The translations under genes were made by a program, and so were the position numbers. The notes beneath the pieces are model-generated. The model made no database searches, was not told the DNA's origin, and saw nothing but the letters and a program-made list of their open reading frames with translations. This document shows, one piece after another, positions 28,902-36,694 of a stretch of 64,000 nt of DNA. The DNA is from an uncultured Clostridia bacterium (GTDB taxonomy: Bacteria > Bacillota > Clostridia > Christensenellales > Borkfalkiaceae): contig CANQNO010000006.1 of NCBI GenBank assembly GCA_947625245.1, forward strand, positions 21,876 through 85,875, given 5' to 3'. Within the stretch, counting starts at the first letter, position 1, and each line of letters opens with the position of its first letter.

Positions 28902-28939
28902 ACAAATAGTCTAAAAAACAGATAGGAGTATATGGAATA

Positions 28940-30370
28940 ATGTTCAAAAACGTACACGAAGTTTTGGCTTATTGCGAAAAAGAAGAAATAAAAATGATCG
29001 ACTTCAAAATGGTTGACATAGACGGCAGATGGCACCATCTGTCTATTCCCGTTTCGCGCTTTAACGAGGACACCATGAAGTACGGCATAGGCTTCGACGG
29101 CTCCAACTACGGCTTTGCGCCCGTCGAAAAGAGCGATATGGTATTTATACCCATAATCGAATCGGCGGTAAGAGATCCCTTTGCCGAAATCCCCACGCTC
29201 ACAATGTCGGGCGACGTAAGAATTATCGACGCGAACAACAGCCGCTTCGACCAATATCCCCGCAACGTGGCTATCGCGGCGGAAGAATATATGCGCAAGA
29301 CCGGCATTGCCGACAGGATGATAATAGGACCCGAATTCGAATTCCATCTTTTCGACCACGTAGCTTTTGAAAACACTCCCAACAAGGCTATGTTCCATAT
29401 AGACGCGTGGGAAGCCGATTGGAATACGGGCGACGAGGAGCCGGGCAATACGGGCTACCATACCCCTCATAAGGGCGGCTACCATGCCTGCAAGCCGCAG
29501 GACGTAACATACGATATCCGCAGCCGCATGTGCATGATGCTCGAAGATTGGGGCGTTAAGGTAAAATATCACCACCACGAAGTGGGCGGTCCCGGTCAGG
29601 TGGAAATAGAAGTAGAACTTGACGATATGACCAAAATGGCGGACAACACCATGATAGTCAAGTACATAATAAAGAATCAGGCTATAGAAGAGGGTATGAC
29701 GGCAACCTTTATGCCCAAACCCATTTTCGGCGAAGCGGGCAACGGTATGCACGTGCATATGCTCCTTTTAAAGGACGGCAAGCCCGTATTCTACGACCCG
29801 AACGGCTATTCCTCGCTCAGCGAAACAGCGCACTATTTTATGGGCGGACTGTTAAAGCACGCCGCAAGCCTCTGCGCGTTTACAAACCCTTCCACAAACT
29901 CGTATAAGAGGCTTGTGCCCGGGTTCGAAGCGCCCGTTACGATAGGCTATGCCACCGCCAACCGCAGTTCGGTCATCCGTATCCCCGCATACGCTAAGTC
30001 TCCCGATAAAAAGCGTTTCGAACTCCGCAACCCCGATGCGACCTGCAACCCTTATTACGCTTATGCCGCAATTCTTATGGCGGGTCTCGACGGCGTTAAA
30101 AACAAAATCGACCCTCACAAGAACGGCTGGGGTCCTTTCGACTTCAACCTGTTCGATTTGAGCGACAAGGAGAAAAAGAAGATACAGCACTTGCCTTCTT
30201 CCCTCGAAGAGGCGTTGGTTGCGCTTGAAAAAGACCACGATTATCTCACCTGCGACGGAGTATTCCCCGAAAGGCTTATTAAGATTTGGGTTGAAAAGAA
30301 GCGCAAAGAGCTTGACAAAATCAACAAGATGCCCACTCCCGAAGAGTTTGAAATGTATTTCGATTTATAA
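28940..30370 (+). CDS. glnA: Glutamine synthetase type I
   Basis: Ligates ammonia to glutamate. The family motifs are clear: GFDGSNYG (substrate entry), GPEFEFHLF (metal-binding strand), the glutamate flap region NSYKRLVPGFEAP and the ATP-site run NRSSVIRIP. At 476 residues it is of the long GSI (beta-like) form. At the site that is Tyr in adenylylated enzymes (NLYDLP), this protein has NLFDLS with Phe405, so the usual adenylylation cannot occur there. Upstream AGGAG serves an ATG at 28932 that gives only Met-Glu and then TAA, whose last base is the A of this ATG. Strong terminator downstream. Confidence 0.95.
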   Translation: MFKNVHEVLAYCEKEEIKMIDFKMVDIDGRWHHLSIPVSRFNEDTMKYGIGFDGSNYGFAPVEKSDMVFIPIIESAVRDPFAEIPTLTMSGDVRIIDANNSRFDQYPRNVAIAAEEYMRKTGIADRMIIGPEFEFHLFDHVAFENTPNKAMFHIDAWEADWNTGDEEPGNTGYHTPHKGGYHACKPQDVTYDIRSRMCMMLEDWGVKVKYHHHEVGGPGQVEIEVELDDMTKMADNTMIVKYIIKNQAIEEGMTATFMPKPIFGEAGNGMHVHMLLLKDGKPVFYDPNGYSSLSETAHYFMGGLLKHAASLCAFTNPSTNSYKRLVPGFEAPVTIGYATANRSSVIRIPAYAKSPDKKRFELRNPDATCNPYYAYAAILMAGLDGVKNKIDPHKNGWGPFDFNLFDLSDKEKKKIQHLPSSLEEALVALEKDHDYLTCDGVFPERLIKIWVEKKRKELDKINKMPTPEEFEMYFDL

Positions 30371-30394
30371 AATTTTATACGATTATGGTTTGTA

Positions 30395-30430
30395 AAAAAG
30401 CCGCGGTGCGTGTACGCACCGCGGCTTTTT
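30395..30430 (+). terminator. glnA terminator
   Basis: The perfect stem AAAAAGCCGCGGTGCG / CGCACCGCGGCTTTTT ends in a T-run directly after the glnA stop. Confidence 0.93.
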
Positions 30431-30434
30431 ACTA

Positions 30435-30559
30435 CCGCAAACCGCGTATAAGCTTCGTTCTGCGGTGTCAAGCTACGCTCCGCCTTGTTCGTGTACTTCA
30501 GTGTACACTCGCTGCGGTCGTCGCTTGCTTTCCTTGCATAACTCGCTTCTCCGCAGTTT
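30435..30559. repeat. Dispersed intergenic repeat, copy 1
   Basis: This 125-bp element starts with CCGCAAACCGCGTATAAGC and ends with CATAACTCGCTTCTCCGCAGTTT in near-inverted relation to its start (AAACCGCG / CGCAGTTT). A related element lies at 38334-38480, and the two agree at both ends while differing in length and sequence in the middle. The central hairpin TGTAC-TTCAGT-GTACA differs from copy 2 by a compensating pair change. No ORF or transposase. The remaining 90 bases (30560-30649) contain nothing that I recognise. Confidence 0.75.
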
Positions 30560-30649
30560 ATCTTCTTAAATGCAAAATATCCGAACACTTTGCCGTACAA
30601 GCATTTTAGTGCAATTTTGATAACCTGTATTGCGTTTTAAAATGTTTTT

Positions 30650-30691
30650 AGGGGCAGTGTATTAAAAATTAGGGGCAGTGTATTAAAAATT
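30650..30691. repeat. Tandem 21-bp direct repeat
   Basis: Two perfect copies (30650-30670 and 30671-30691) of a unit that starts AGGGGCAGTGTA and ends AAAAATT. It lies 36 bases before the coat-gene pair, so it may be part of its control region. Confidence 0.9.
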
Positions 30692-30726
30692 ATTGCGCGG
30701 GCAATAACCATTGCGGAGGTAATTTT

Positions 30727-30915
30727 ATGCAGGATATAACTTCTAAGGAACTCGAACTCATTTCCGACGCTCTCACGGCGGAGGGGCTTATCTGCAAAAA
30801 GGCGCGCGCCTATTCCAAAACACTCACCGACGTGGATTTGGCTCAGGTTATGACGCAGATTGCAGACGAACACGAACAGCGCTACAACGCTCTGTTGAAT
30901 ATTATAGGAGGTTAA
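30727..30915 (+). CDS. Small spore-coat-associated protein (partner of CotF-like)
   Basis: 62 residues, helical, with no signal peptide. It resembles the short rubrerythrin-like partner that precedes CotF-family genes in Clostridia: a first helix TSKELELISDALTAEGLICKK and a second one ending QIADEHEQRYNALLNIIGG. GGAGG precedes the ATG. The gene sits 2 bases ahead of the CotF-like gene, and the pairing is the best evidence for its role. Length and helical pattern are all that support the call, so the function is tentative. Confidence 0.62.
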   Translation: MQDITSKELELISDALTAEGLICKKARAYSKTLTDVDLAQVMTQIADEHEQRYNALLNIIGG

Positions 30916-30917
30916 AT

Positions 30918-31211
30918 ATGAAACTCACCAAAAGCGACGTAACTTTAAACGAAAAAGACGCATTGCAGGATATGCTCGAATCAGAAAAACAGCTTATGAC
31001 CATTTATACCACCGCATTGTTCGAAGGCAGTACCAAAACGATTCGCAAAAATTTTTCCACCAACCTTATGGGCGTTGCCGAAAACCAGTACAGTCTGTTC
31101 ACGCAGATGTCTTCCCGCGGGTACTACCAGCCCCAGCCGGCAAATAAAAATATGATAGACACCGCCAACCAGACCTACAAAAAGCAGAAAAACCAGCTCA
31201 AAGCACAATAA
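30918..31211 (+). CDS. CotF-family spore coat protein
   Basis: 97 residues with the Coat-F pattern: DALQDMLESEKQLMTIYTTA, then NLMGVAENQYSLFTQMSSRGYY, which fits the long-helix bundle family seen in spore coats. The mature tail is Gln/Asn/Lys rich. With the 62-residue partner upstream it forms a two-gene operon with RBS GGAGG in front and a strong terminator after it. It is evidence that the organism makes endospores; expression by a sporulation sigma factor is likely but no such promoter is clear. Confidence 0.82.
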   Translation: MKLTKSDVTLNEKDALQDMLESEKQLMTIYTTALFEGSTKTIRKNFSTNLMGVAENQYSLFTQMSSRGYYQPQPANKNMIDTANQTYKKQKNQLKAQ

Positions 31212-31250
31212 AAAATACGGCCTTCCTTTTCGGGAAGACCGTATTTTTTT
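31211..31250 (+). terminator. Terminator of the coat operon
   Basis: The stem AAAAATACGG-C-CTTCC / GGAAG-A-CCGTATTTTT (one internal C-A mismatch) is followed by seven T. It begins on the last base of the coat gene stop. Confidence 0.9.
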
Positions 31251-31259
31251 ACCATACAG

Positions 31260-31288
31260 TTGACAATTACGCCATAATTTGGTAAAAT
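31260..31288 (+). promoter_or_regulatory. galE promoter
   Basis: TTGACA (31260-31265) and TAAAAT (31283-31288) with a 17-base spacer. Confidence 0.8.
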
Positions 31289-31351
31289 TTATTCACATAC
31301 ATTTAAAACGTAATACAGGTATCAAATATATCCGTAACGAAGGAAATTTAA

Positions 31352-32365
31352 ATGAAAGTTCTTGTAACGGGCGGTGCGGGGTATATAGGTTCGCACACCT
31401 GCGTGGAATTGTTAAACGGCGGTTTTGAACCGGTGGTTTTGGACAACTTTTCAAATTCCTCTCCCGAAAGCGTTTCGCGGGTGGAAAAAATCACGGGCAA
31501 ACAAGTAAGGCTCTATAAAGGCGACGTGCGCGACGCTTCGCTCTTAAATAAAATTTTCGAAGAAAACAAAATAGGCTGCGTAATACATTTTGCGGGGCTT
31601 AAAGCCGTGGGCGAGTCCTGCCGCATGCCGATAGAGTACTACGACAACAACATAAACGGCACTTTATCGCTTGTCGAAGCCATGCGCGGGCACGGCTGCA
31701 AAAAGATTATTTTTTCCTCATCGGCAACCGTTTACGGCGTTCCCGAAAGGCTTCCTCTCGACGAAAATTGCAGAGTGGGCGGCACGACCAACCCTTACGG
31801 CACTTCCAAATATTTTCAGGAGATCATCTTAAAAGATCTGTACGCTTCCGACAACGGCTGGACGGTGGTGCTGCTCAGATATTTTAACCCCGTGGGCGCG
31901 CACGAAAGCGGGCTTATAGGCGAGGATCCGCAGGGTATTCCTAACAACTTAACTCCCTATATAGCCAAAGTCGCCATAGGCGAGCTTAAGGAAATAGGCG
32001 TTTTCGGCAATGACTATCCCACTCCCGACGGTACGGGCGTACGCGATTATATCCATGTAGTAGACCTTGCCAAAGGTCATGTCGCGGCAATCGAAAAGAC
32101 CGCGGACAGCGGCGTTTACGTATACAATCTCGGCACGGGCAAAGGGTACAGCGTTCTGGAAGTGATAAAAGCTTTTGAAAAGGCTTGCGGAAAAAAATTG
32201 CCGTACGTCATCAAGCCGCGCAGAGCGGGGGATATAGCGGAGTGTTATGCCGACTGCTCCAAAGCGTATGCCGAACTGGGCTGGAAAGCCGTTCTCGGCA
32301 TAGACGAAATGTGCGCGTCTCTATGGAATTGGCAGTGTAAAAACCCCAAAGGCTATAAATCATAG
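31352..32365 (+). CDS. galE: UDP-glucose 4-epimerase
   Basis: Interconverts UDP-glucose and UDP-galactose for cell-surface sugars. The N-terminal NAD motif VTGGAGYIGSHTC, the Ser in SSSATVYG and the active-site YGTSK pair are all present; 337 residues is typical. GAAGGAAA supports the start. It is a single-gene unit behind its own TTGACA promoter. Confidence 0.96.
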   Translation: MKVLVTGGAGYIGSHTCVELLNGGFEPVVLDNFSNSSPESVSRVEKITGKQVRLYKGDVRDASLLNKIFEENKIGCVIHFAGLKAVGESCRMPIEYYDNNINGTLSLVEAMRGHGCKKIIFSSSATVYGVPERLPLDENCRVGGTTNPYGTSKYFQEIILKDLYASDNGWTVVLLRYFNPVGAHESGLIGEDPQGIPNNLTPYIAKVAIGELKEIGVFGNDYPTPDGTGVRDYIHVVDLAKGHVAAIEKTADSGVYVYNLGTGKGYSVLEVIKAFEKACGKKLPYVIKPRRAGDIAECYADCSKAYAELGWKAVLGIDEMCASLWNWQCKNPKGYKS

Positions 32366-32598
32366 ACTGAATTTTGTAACGGATTTTAAAATTAAACGGC
32401 TTTTGCGTGTGTAACCCTGCCCGCCTGTTTTTGCGCGCAGGGTGATTTGATAAAGATTTTGTTCTATCGGGACCCGCCGTGCGAATAGATTAAATTAGGG
32501 CGGACCGTAAGTCAAAGTGAAAAAATTTAAAAGCAGTGTTTTAAACCTTTAATAAGACATAATTCGCCCATTAAAATGCGCTAATATCGGAGAAAAGG
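32366..32598 (+). other. Intergenic region before pdaB
   Basis: 233 bases without an ORF. There is an ACCCTG...CAGGGT inverted repeat around 32423-32452 with an 18-base loop. I cannot find a TTGACA-17-TATAAT promoter or an unambiguous sporulation-sigma promoter. Control of the next gene is unresolved. Confidence 0.5.
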
Positions 32599-33363
32599 TT
32601 GTTTAAAGTAATCGATTTCAAATCCGTTGCCGCGGCGCTCGCTGCGGCTTGCATGGCGGTGGTTTTGTGCCTTTCGGTGCGTTTTACGGGCGCGTACGCA
32701 GTGTATTACAATGCGTCGCCGCGGCTTGTTCCAATCTATTCCGTCGGCAGGGACGACAAGGTCGTCTCAATAACGTTCGACTGTGCCTGGGGCACCGAAT
32801 ACACCGATAAGATTTTGACCGCCCTCAAAGCTTCGGACGTCCGCGCAACGTTTTTTATGGTTGAATTTTGGACGGAAAAGTATCCTGATTTCGTCAGAAA
32901 AATAGACGAAAGCGGGTGTGAGATCGGCACCCACTCCGCAACGCACAGCTACATGTCAAAGCAAAATGCGGAGGAGATAAAACTAGAACTGCAGTCCTCG
33001 TCCGAAGCCATAACCGCGGTTACGGGCAAACCGGTGGAATTGTTCCGCCCCCCGTACGGCGACTATGACGACGAACTGTTGAAAACGGCTTCCGAACTCG
33101 GTTACTATACAATTCAGTGGGATGTGGACAGTCTTGACTGGAAAAACCTGTCTGCATCCGATATCGCAATGAGAGTTATCAACGGCGTGACCAGCGGTTC
33201 GATAATTCTTATGCACAACAACGGTACGCATACGGCTGAAGCCGTTCCCGTGATTCTGGAGACCCTGAAAAACAGAGGATACACTTTTGTGCCGGTCGGC
33301 GAGCTTATTTTCCGTGAAAATTATTCCGTAGACCATACGGGTCGACAGCAAAGAGCGCAATGA
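32599..33363 (+). CDS. pdaB: PdaB-like polysaccharide deacetylase
   Basis: A 254-residue exported or membrane-anchored NodB-type deacetylase. After a membrane segment (about 9-31), motif 1 reads SITFDCAWGTE, the form typical of the sporulation protein PdaB, motif 2 HSATHS (about residues 114-119) and motif 3 RPPYGDYD. PdaB-type enzymes remove acetyl groups from peptidoglycan sugars during spore cortex formation. The start is a TTG at 32599 behind GGAG, with no ATG in reach. The C-terminus has a short charged tail beyond the family core. Confidence 0.85.
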   Translation: MFKVIDFKSVAAALAAACMAVVLCLSVRFTGAYAVYYNASPRLVPIYSVGRDDKVVSITFDCAWGTEYTDKILTALKASDVRATFFMVEFWTEKYPDFVRKIDESGCEIGTHSATHSYMSKQNAEEIKLELQSSSEAITAVTGKPVELFRPPYGDYDDELLKTASELGYYTIQWDVDSLDWKNLSASDIAMRVINGVTSGSIILMHNNGTHTAEAVPVILETLKNRGYTFVPVGELIFRENYSVDHTGRQQRAQ

Positions 33364-33413
33364 CCCGCGGCGCGTATCGAAAATAAAAGGAAATACTTTT
33401 TTTGGAGGCATAT

Positions 33414-34100
33414 ATGAATTACAACACGGAGAAGAACAACAAAGTCTATTTATACGGAGAAATAGTATCCGAAGCGAAGTTTTCGCACGAAGTATACGGC
33501 GAGGGGTTTTACGAATTTTTTGTAAAAGTGATGAGGCTTTCGGGGCAGGCGGATATACTTCCCGTCACCGTTTCCGAAAGGATAATGACTCCCGAAATGA
33601 AAGTGGGCGAAATGATTTCCGCCTTAGGGCAGTTCCGCAGCTATAATAAGCTCGAAAACGGCAGGTCGCGGCTTATGCTCACGGTGTTCGTAAGGGAGCT
33701 TCCCGAAATCCAGCCCGGCAAAAACCCCAACTCCATAGTGCTTTCGGGCTATATCTGCAAGCCGCCCGTTTACCGCACCACGCCCTTTAACAGGGAAATC
33801 GCCGATTTGCTGATCGCCGTCAACCGCAGCTACAACAAGTCCGACTATATCCCCGCCATAGCCTGGGGCAGGAACGCGAGGTTCGTGCGCAATCTCTCCG
33901 TGGGCGACAGGGTCGCCGTATCGGGCAGGATACAGAGCAGGGAGTACCAAAAAAAGCAGGAGGACGAGAGCTTTGTGACCATGACCGCATACGAAGTCTC
34001 CATCTCCAAACTCGCCGCTTTCGACGACGACAGCCAATTCGATATAGACGAAGAGTTCGAGCTGTATTCTTCGCCCAAAACATACGAAACAAACGAGTGA
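33414..34100 (+). CDS. Single-stranded-DNA-binding-like protein with two OB folds
   Basis: 228 residues. Two similar OB-type domains: residues 8-100 (NKVYLYGEIVSEAKFSHEVY and onwards) and about 108-210, which starts NSIVLSGYICKPPVYRTTPF and is followed by DLLIAVNR. Many Clostridia carry such a two-domain SSB-like protein beside the canonical ssb. The tail is acidic, as in SSB. GGAGG at 33404-33408 fixes the ATG at 33414; a TTG four codons earlier overlaps that site. It follows pdaB by 50 bases. DNA binding is expected from the fold but not shown. Confidence 0.72.
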   Translation: MNYNTEKNNKVYLYGEIVSEAKFSHEVYGEGFYEFFVKVMRLSGQADILPVTVSERIMTPEMKVGEMISALGQFRSYNKLENGRSRLMLTVFVRELPEIQPGKNPNSIVLSGYICKPPVYRTTPFNREIADLLIAVNRSYNKSDYIPAIAWGRNARFVRNLSVGDRVAVSGRIQSREYQKKQEDESFVTMTAYEVSISKLAAFDDDSQFDIDEEFELYSSPKTYETNE

Positions 34101-34118
34101 CCGCAACCGCGGGCATAT

Positions 34119-34159
34119 ACGGCGGCGCGCGCAAATTTTTGCGCGCGCCGCCGTTTTTT
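34119..34159 (+). terminator. Terminator after the SSB-like gene
   Basis: A 17-bp palindromic stem (34119-34135 with 34138-34154) rich in CG, followed by six T. The same T-region runs into the -35 of the MATE gene promoter. Confidence 0.88.
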
Positions 34160-34160
34160 G

Positions 34161-34189
34161 TTGCTTTTTGAATTTTTTTTAATTATAAT
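34161..34189 (+). promoter_or_regulatory. MATE-gene promoter close to the start codon
   Basis: TTGCTT (34161-34166) and TATAAT (34184-34189), spacer 17. Only eight bases lie between the -10 and the ATG at 34198, with no Shine-Dalgarno. Confidence 0.7.
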
Positions 34190-34197
34190 ATGCAGGT

Positions 34198-35592
34198 ATG
34201 CAAAAGGCAAAAACCGTAGATTTGACCCGCGGAAGCGTATGGATCACGCTTTTAAAATATTCCCTGCCGCTTTTCGGAAGCGCTATGGTACAGCAGATTT
34301 ACTCGCTCGTGGATCTGCTCGTCGTCGGCAATTATGCCGCCGACGGCGCGCTTTCGGTGGACGCGGTGGGAAACGCCACAAACGTAATAAATATTCTTCT
34401 TGCCTTTGCTTTGGGCGCAAACGGCGGCTGTTCGGTAGTAATAGCGCGGCATTTCGGCGCCAAAGATAACCGCAAAGTGCGCGAAACGGTGAATACCGCC
34501 ATGATCTCCTTTGCCGTGCTCTGCACCGCGGTAATGGGAGTGGGGCTCGGCTTCGGCAGGCAGCTCTTGTATCTTTTAAGCGTACACGGCAGTTATTTCG
34601 ACAGCTGTCTCGAATATCTCTACATATACACGGCGTCCATGCCGTTTGTATTTTTGTACAATCTGGGTTGCGGCATTTGTTCGGCACTCGGCGATTCAAA
34701 AACACCTTTCATTTTTCTCGTCATTTCCTCTGTCTTAAACGTCGCGCTCGACTTCATGTTCGTATGTCTTCTGCACCTCGACGTCGCGGGCGCGGCATGG
34801 GCTACTTTCATTTCACAGGCAATTTCCTGCGTACTTACGGTAATAGTGCTCGTAAGAAAACTCCGCACGGTCCGCCCCGACGATAAGCCCAAAAAATTCG
34901 ACGGCGGAATCCTGAAAGAACTCACCGTTGCCTCCGTGCCCCTCATTTTGCAGCAGTCCTTCGTCTCCGTGGGCAACTTCTTCGTTTCCCGCAAGATCAA
35001 CAACATAAGCGAGGACGCGACTACGGGCTTTATTACGGCGTTCAAACTAATTGGCATGTCAAACATGGGCGTAGTGAGCATGACAAACGGGCTGGCGAAT
35101 TTTGCCTCGCAGAACAAGGCGGCGGGCGAATACGGCAGAATACGCGGCGGTTTTTGGGCGGTTCTCACCTTCGCGCTCGTCACAAGCCTTGTGTTTTTGT
35201 CACTTTTCGTGGGCTTGCCCGAACCGCTTACAAGGCTGTTCGTGCGGCAGGAAAAGCTCACGGCGGACGCAATGGCGTATTCCGTCAGGTTTTTGACCAC
35301 AGTCTCATGCTTCTTGCCCGTGGTTTGCCTTAAAATAGTGGCGGACGGCGCGGTGCGCGGCTGCGGCGGGAACATAGGCTTTGCGGTGAGCACTTTTACC
35401 GACCTTATCCTGCGCGTAGTGCTGGTATACGTTTTCGTGGACGCCGGGTTCGGCTTTGCGGGCGTGTGCTGGGCATGGATAATAGGGTGGAGCCTCAGCA
35501 CCGTTCTGGCGGTGATCTTTTACATCAACATCAAATGCCTTAAAGGCGTTAAGCTCTTTTCGGGTTTTCCGCGGAAAACCGACTGTAAATAA
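34198..35592 (+). CDS. MATE-family efflux transporter
   Basis: 464 residues with about 12 membrane segments in two similar halves, the hallmark of MATE drug/cation antiporters. The N-terminal segment LKYSLPLFGSAMVQQIYSLV and the Asp-Leu-Leu-Val-Val-Gly loop are typical. Such pumps export cationic drugs or metabolites with Na+ or H+. Substrate unknown. The start is the ATG at 34198, eight bases after the -10 box, possibly a leaderless mRNA. An 18-base palindrome (35563-35580) lies in the last codons. It has no terminator before the lgt promoter. Confidence 0.92.
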   Translation: MQKAKTVDLTRGSVWITLLKYSLPLFGSAMVQQIYSLVDLLVVGNYAADGALSVDAVGNATNVINILLAFALGANGGCSVVIARHFGAKDNRKVRETVNTAMISFAVLCTAVMGVGLGFGRQLLYLLSVHGSYFDSCLEYLYIYTASMPFVFLYNLGCGICSALGDSKTPFIFLVISSVLNVALDFMFVCLLHLDVAGAAWATFISQAISCVLTVIVLVRKLRTVRPDDKPKKFDGGILKELTVASVPLILQQSFVSVGNFFVSRKINNISEDATTGFITAFKLIGMSNMGVVSMTNGLANFASQNKAAGEYGRIRGGFWAVLTFALVTSLVFLSLFVGLPEPLTRLFVRQEKLTADAMAYSVRFLTTVSCFLPVVCLKIVADGAVRGCGGNIGFAVSTFTDLILRVVLVYVFVDAGFGFAGVCWAWIIGWSLSTVLAVIFYINIKCLKGVKLFSGFPRKTDCK

Positions 35593-35609
35593 ATAACACT
35601 TCCAAATAT

Positions 35610-35638
35610 TTGACACGCGGCTTCGGCGGGTTTATAAT
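35610..35638 (+). promoter_or_regulatory. lgt promoter
   Basis: A perfect consensus: TTGACA (35610-35615) and TATAAT (35633-35638) with 17 bases between. Confidence 0.93.
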
Positions 35639-35662
35639 GGTAAAGCGAAAAGGAGGTATAAA

Positions 35663-36592
35663 ATGCATCCCCAACCTTTGTTTATGATAGGTTCGCACGG
35701 CGTATACGCATACGGGATCTGTATGGCGGGCGGCATAATTCTGTGCTTTGCTTTTCTGCTTTTCGCCATGTGGAAAATGAAATTCAACGACGAAGCTACC
35801 GATAAAATTCTCATAATAGGTATCTTCGGCACGGGCTTCGGCATTTTTGCCGCAATGCTTTTCCAGTCTCTCTACAACTATATCGACAATCCCGCCGCGG
35901 GGTTCAGGCTGAACGGAAGCATGACTTTTATAGGCGGGCTCATTGGCGGCGTGGTAAGCTTTGTGCTGGTATATTGGCTGTACATATACGTTATTGCCCC
36001 GCATACCAAAATCGGGTTTTTGAAGAACAACATGAACGCCACTCTTACCGACGCTCTTCCCTTTATCCCTATAGGCATCTGCATAGCGCATGCTTTCGGG
36101 CGTTTGGGCTGTTTTTTTGCGGGGTGCTGTTACGGCGCGCCCACCGACAGCTGGATAGGTTTGGCTTGTTCCGCGCCCAACGGCATCCACTCCGCGCAGA
36201 CGGTTATTCCCACGCAGCTTCTCGAAATGATTTTCCTGCTTGTCTTAGCCGCGGTAATGGCTGTGCTGTACTTCAAATTCCGTTTCAACTATAATTTCGC
36301 TCTTTACCTTTTCGCCTACGGCGTATGGAGATTTTTGATAGAATTCCTCCGCGACGATTACCGCGGCGAATTTGTTGGGGAGGCGCTTTCGCCCTCGCAG
36401 CTGTGGTCGCTCGTAATGTGCGTTGCGGGTGCGGGATATGTATTTTTGCAGCGGTTCGTCTTTGAAAAATTTATGAAACACCCCGAGCTGAAAGCGGCGG
36501 CGGCAAAGAGCGCGGCTTCGGACGCCCCGTCTGAAGAGCCTCCCGCAAACGCCGGTGAGAACGGCGGCGGAACGCCCGGCGGCGAAGGTTAA
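35663..36592 (+). CDS. lgt: Prolipoprotein diacylglyceryl transferase
   Basis: An integral membrane enzyme that attaches diacylglycerol to lipobox cysteines, the first step of lipoprotein maturation. The Lgt signature GRLGCFFAGCCYG is near residue 148, followed by TQLLE and RFLIEFLRDD. The 309 residues include a C-terminal Ala/Glu/Gly tail of about 35 residues that is not part of the family core. The RBS is AGGAGG. The window encodes at least six lipoproteins that would be its substrates. A hairpin terminator follows. Confidence 0.9.
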   Translation: MHPQPLFMIGSHGVYAYGICMAGGIILCFAFLLFAMWKMKFNDEATDKILIIGIFGTGFGIFAAMLFQSLYNYIDNPAAGFRLNGSMTFIGGLIGGVVSFVLVYWLYIYVIAPHTKIGFLKNNMNATLTDALPFIPIGICIAHAFGRLGCFFAGCCYGAPTDSWIGLACSAPNGIHSAQTVIPTQLLEMIFLLVLAAVMAVLYFKFRFNYNFALYLFAYGVWRFLIEFLRDDYRGEFVGEALSPSQLWSLVMCVAGAGYVFLQRFVFEKFMKHPELKAAAAKSAASDAPSEEPPANAGENGGGTPGGEG

Positions 36593-36620
36593 TTTTATAC
36601 GTTGCACTTTTAAAGGGAGC

Positions 36621-36660
36621 GCGGCGCGGGCTGTCTGAGCCCGCGCCGCAGATTGTTTTT
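36621..36660 (+). terminator. Terminator after lgt
   Basis: The stem GCGGCGCGGGC / GCCCGCGCCGC (36621-36649) with a 7-base loop is followed by a T-run. Confidence 0.85.
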
Positions 36661-36694
36661 ATATGCCTGAATTCACGGAAGGAGGAATTAAAAA

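Noticed and set aside
32480-32598. SigG or SigE type promoter before pdaB
   Set aside because: Partial matches such as GAATA and CATAAT occur, but not at the right spacing to each other.
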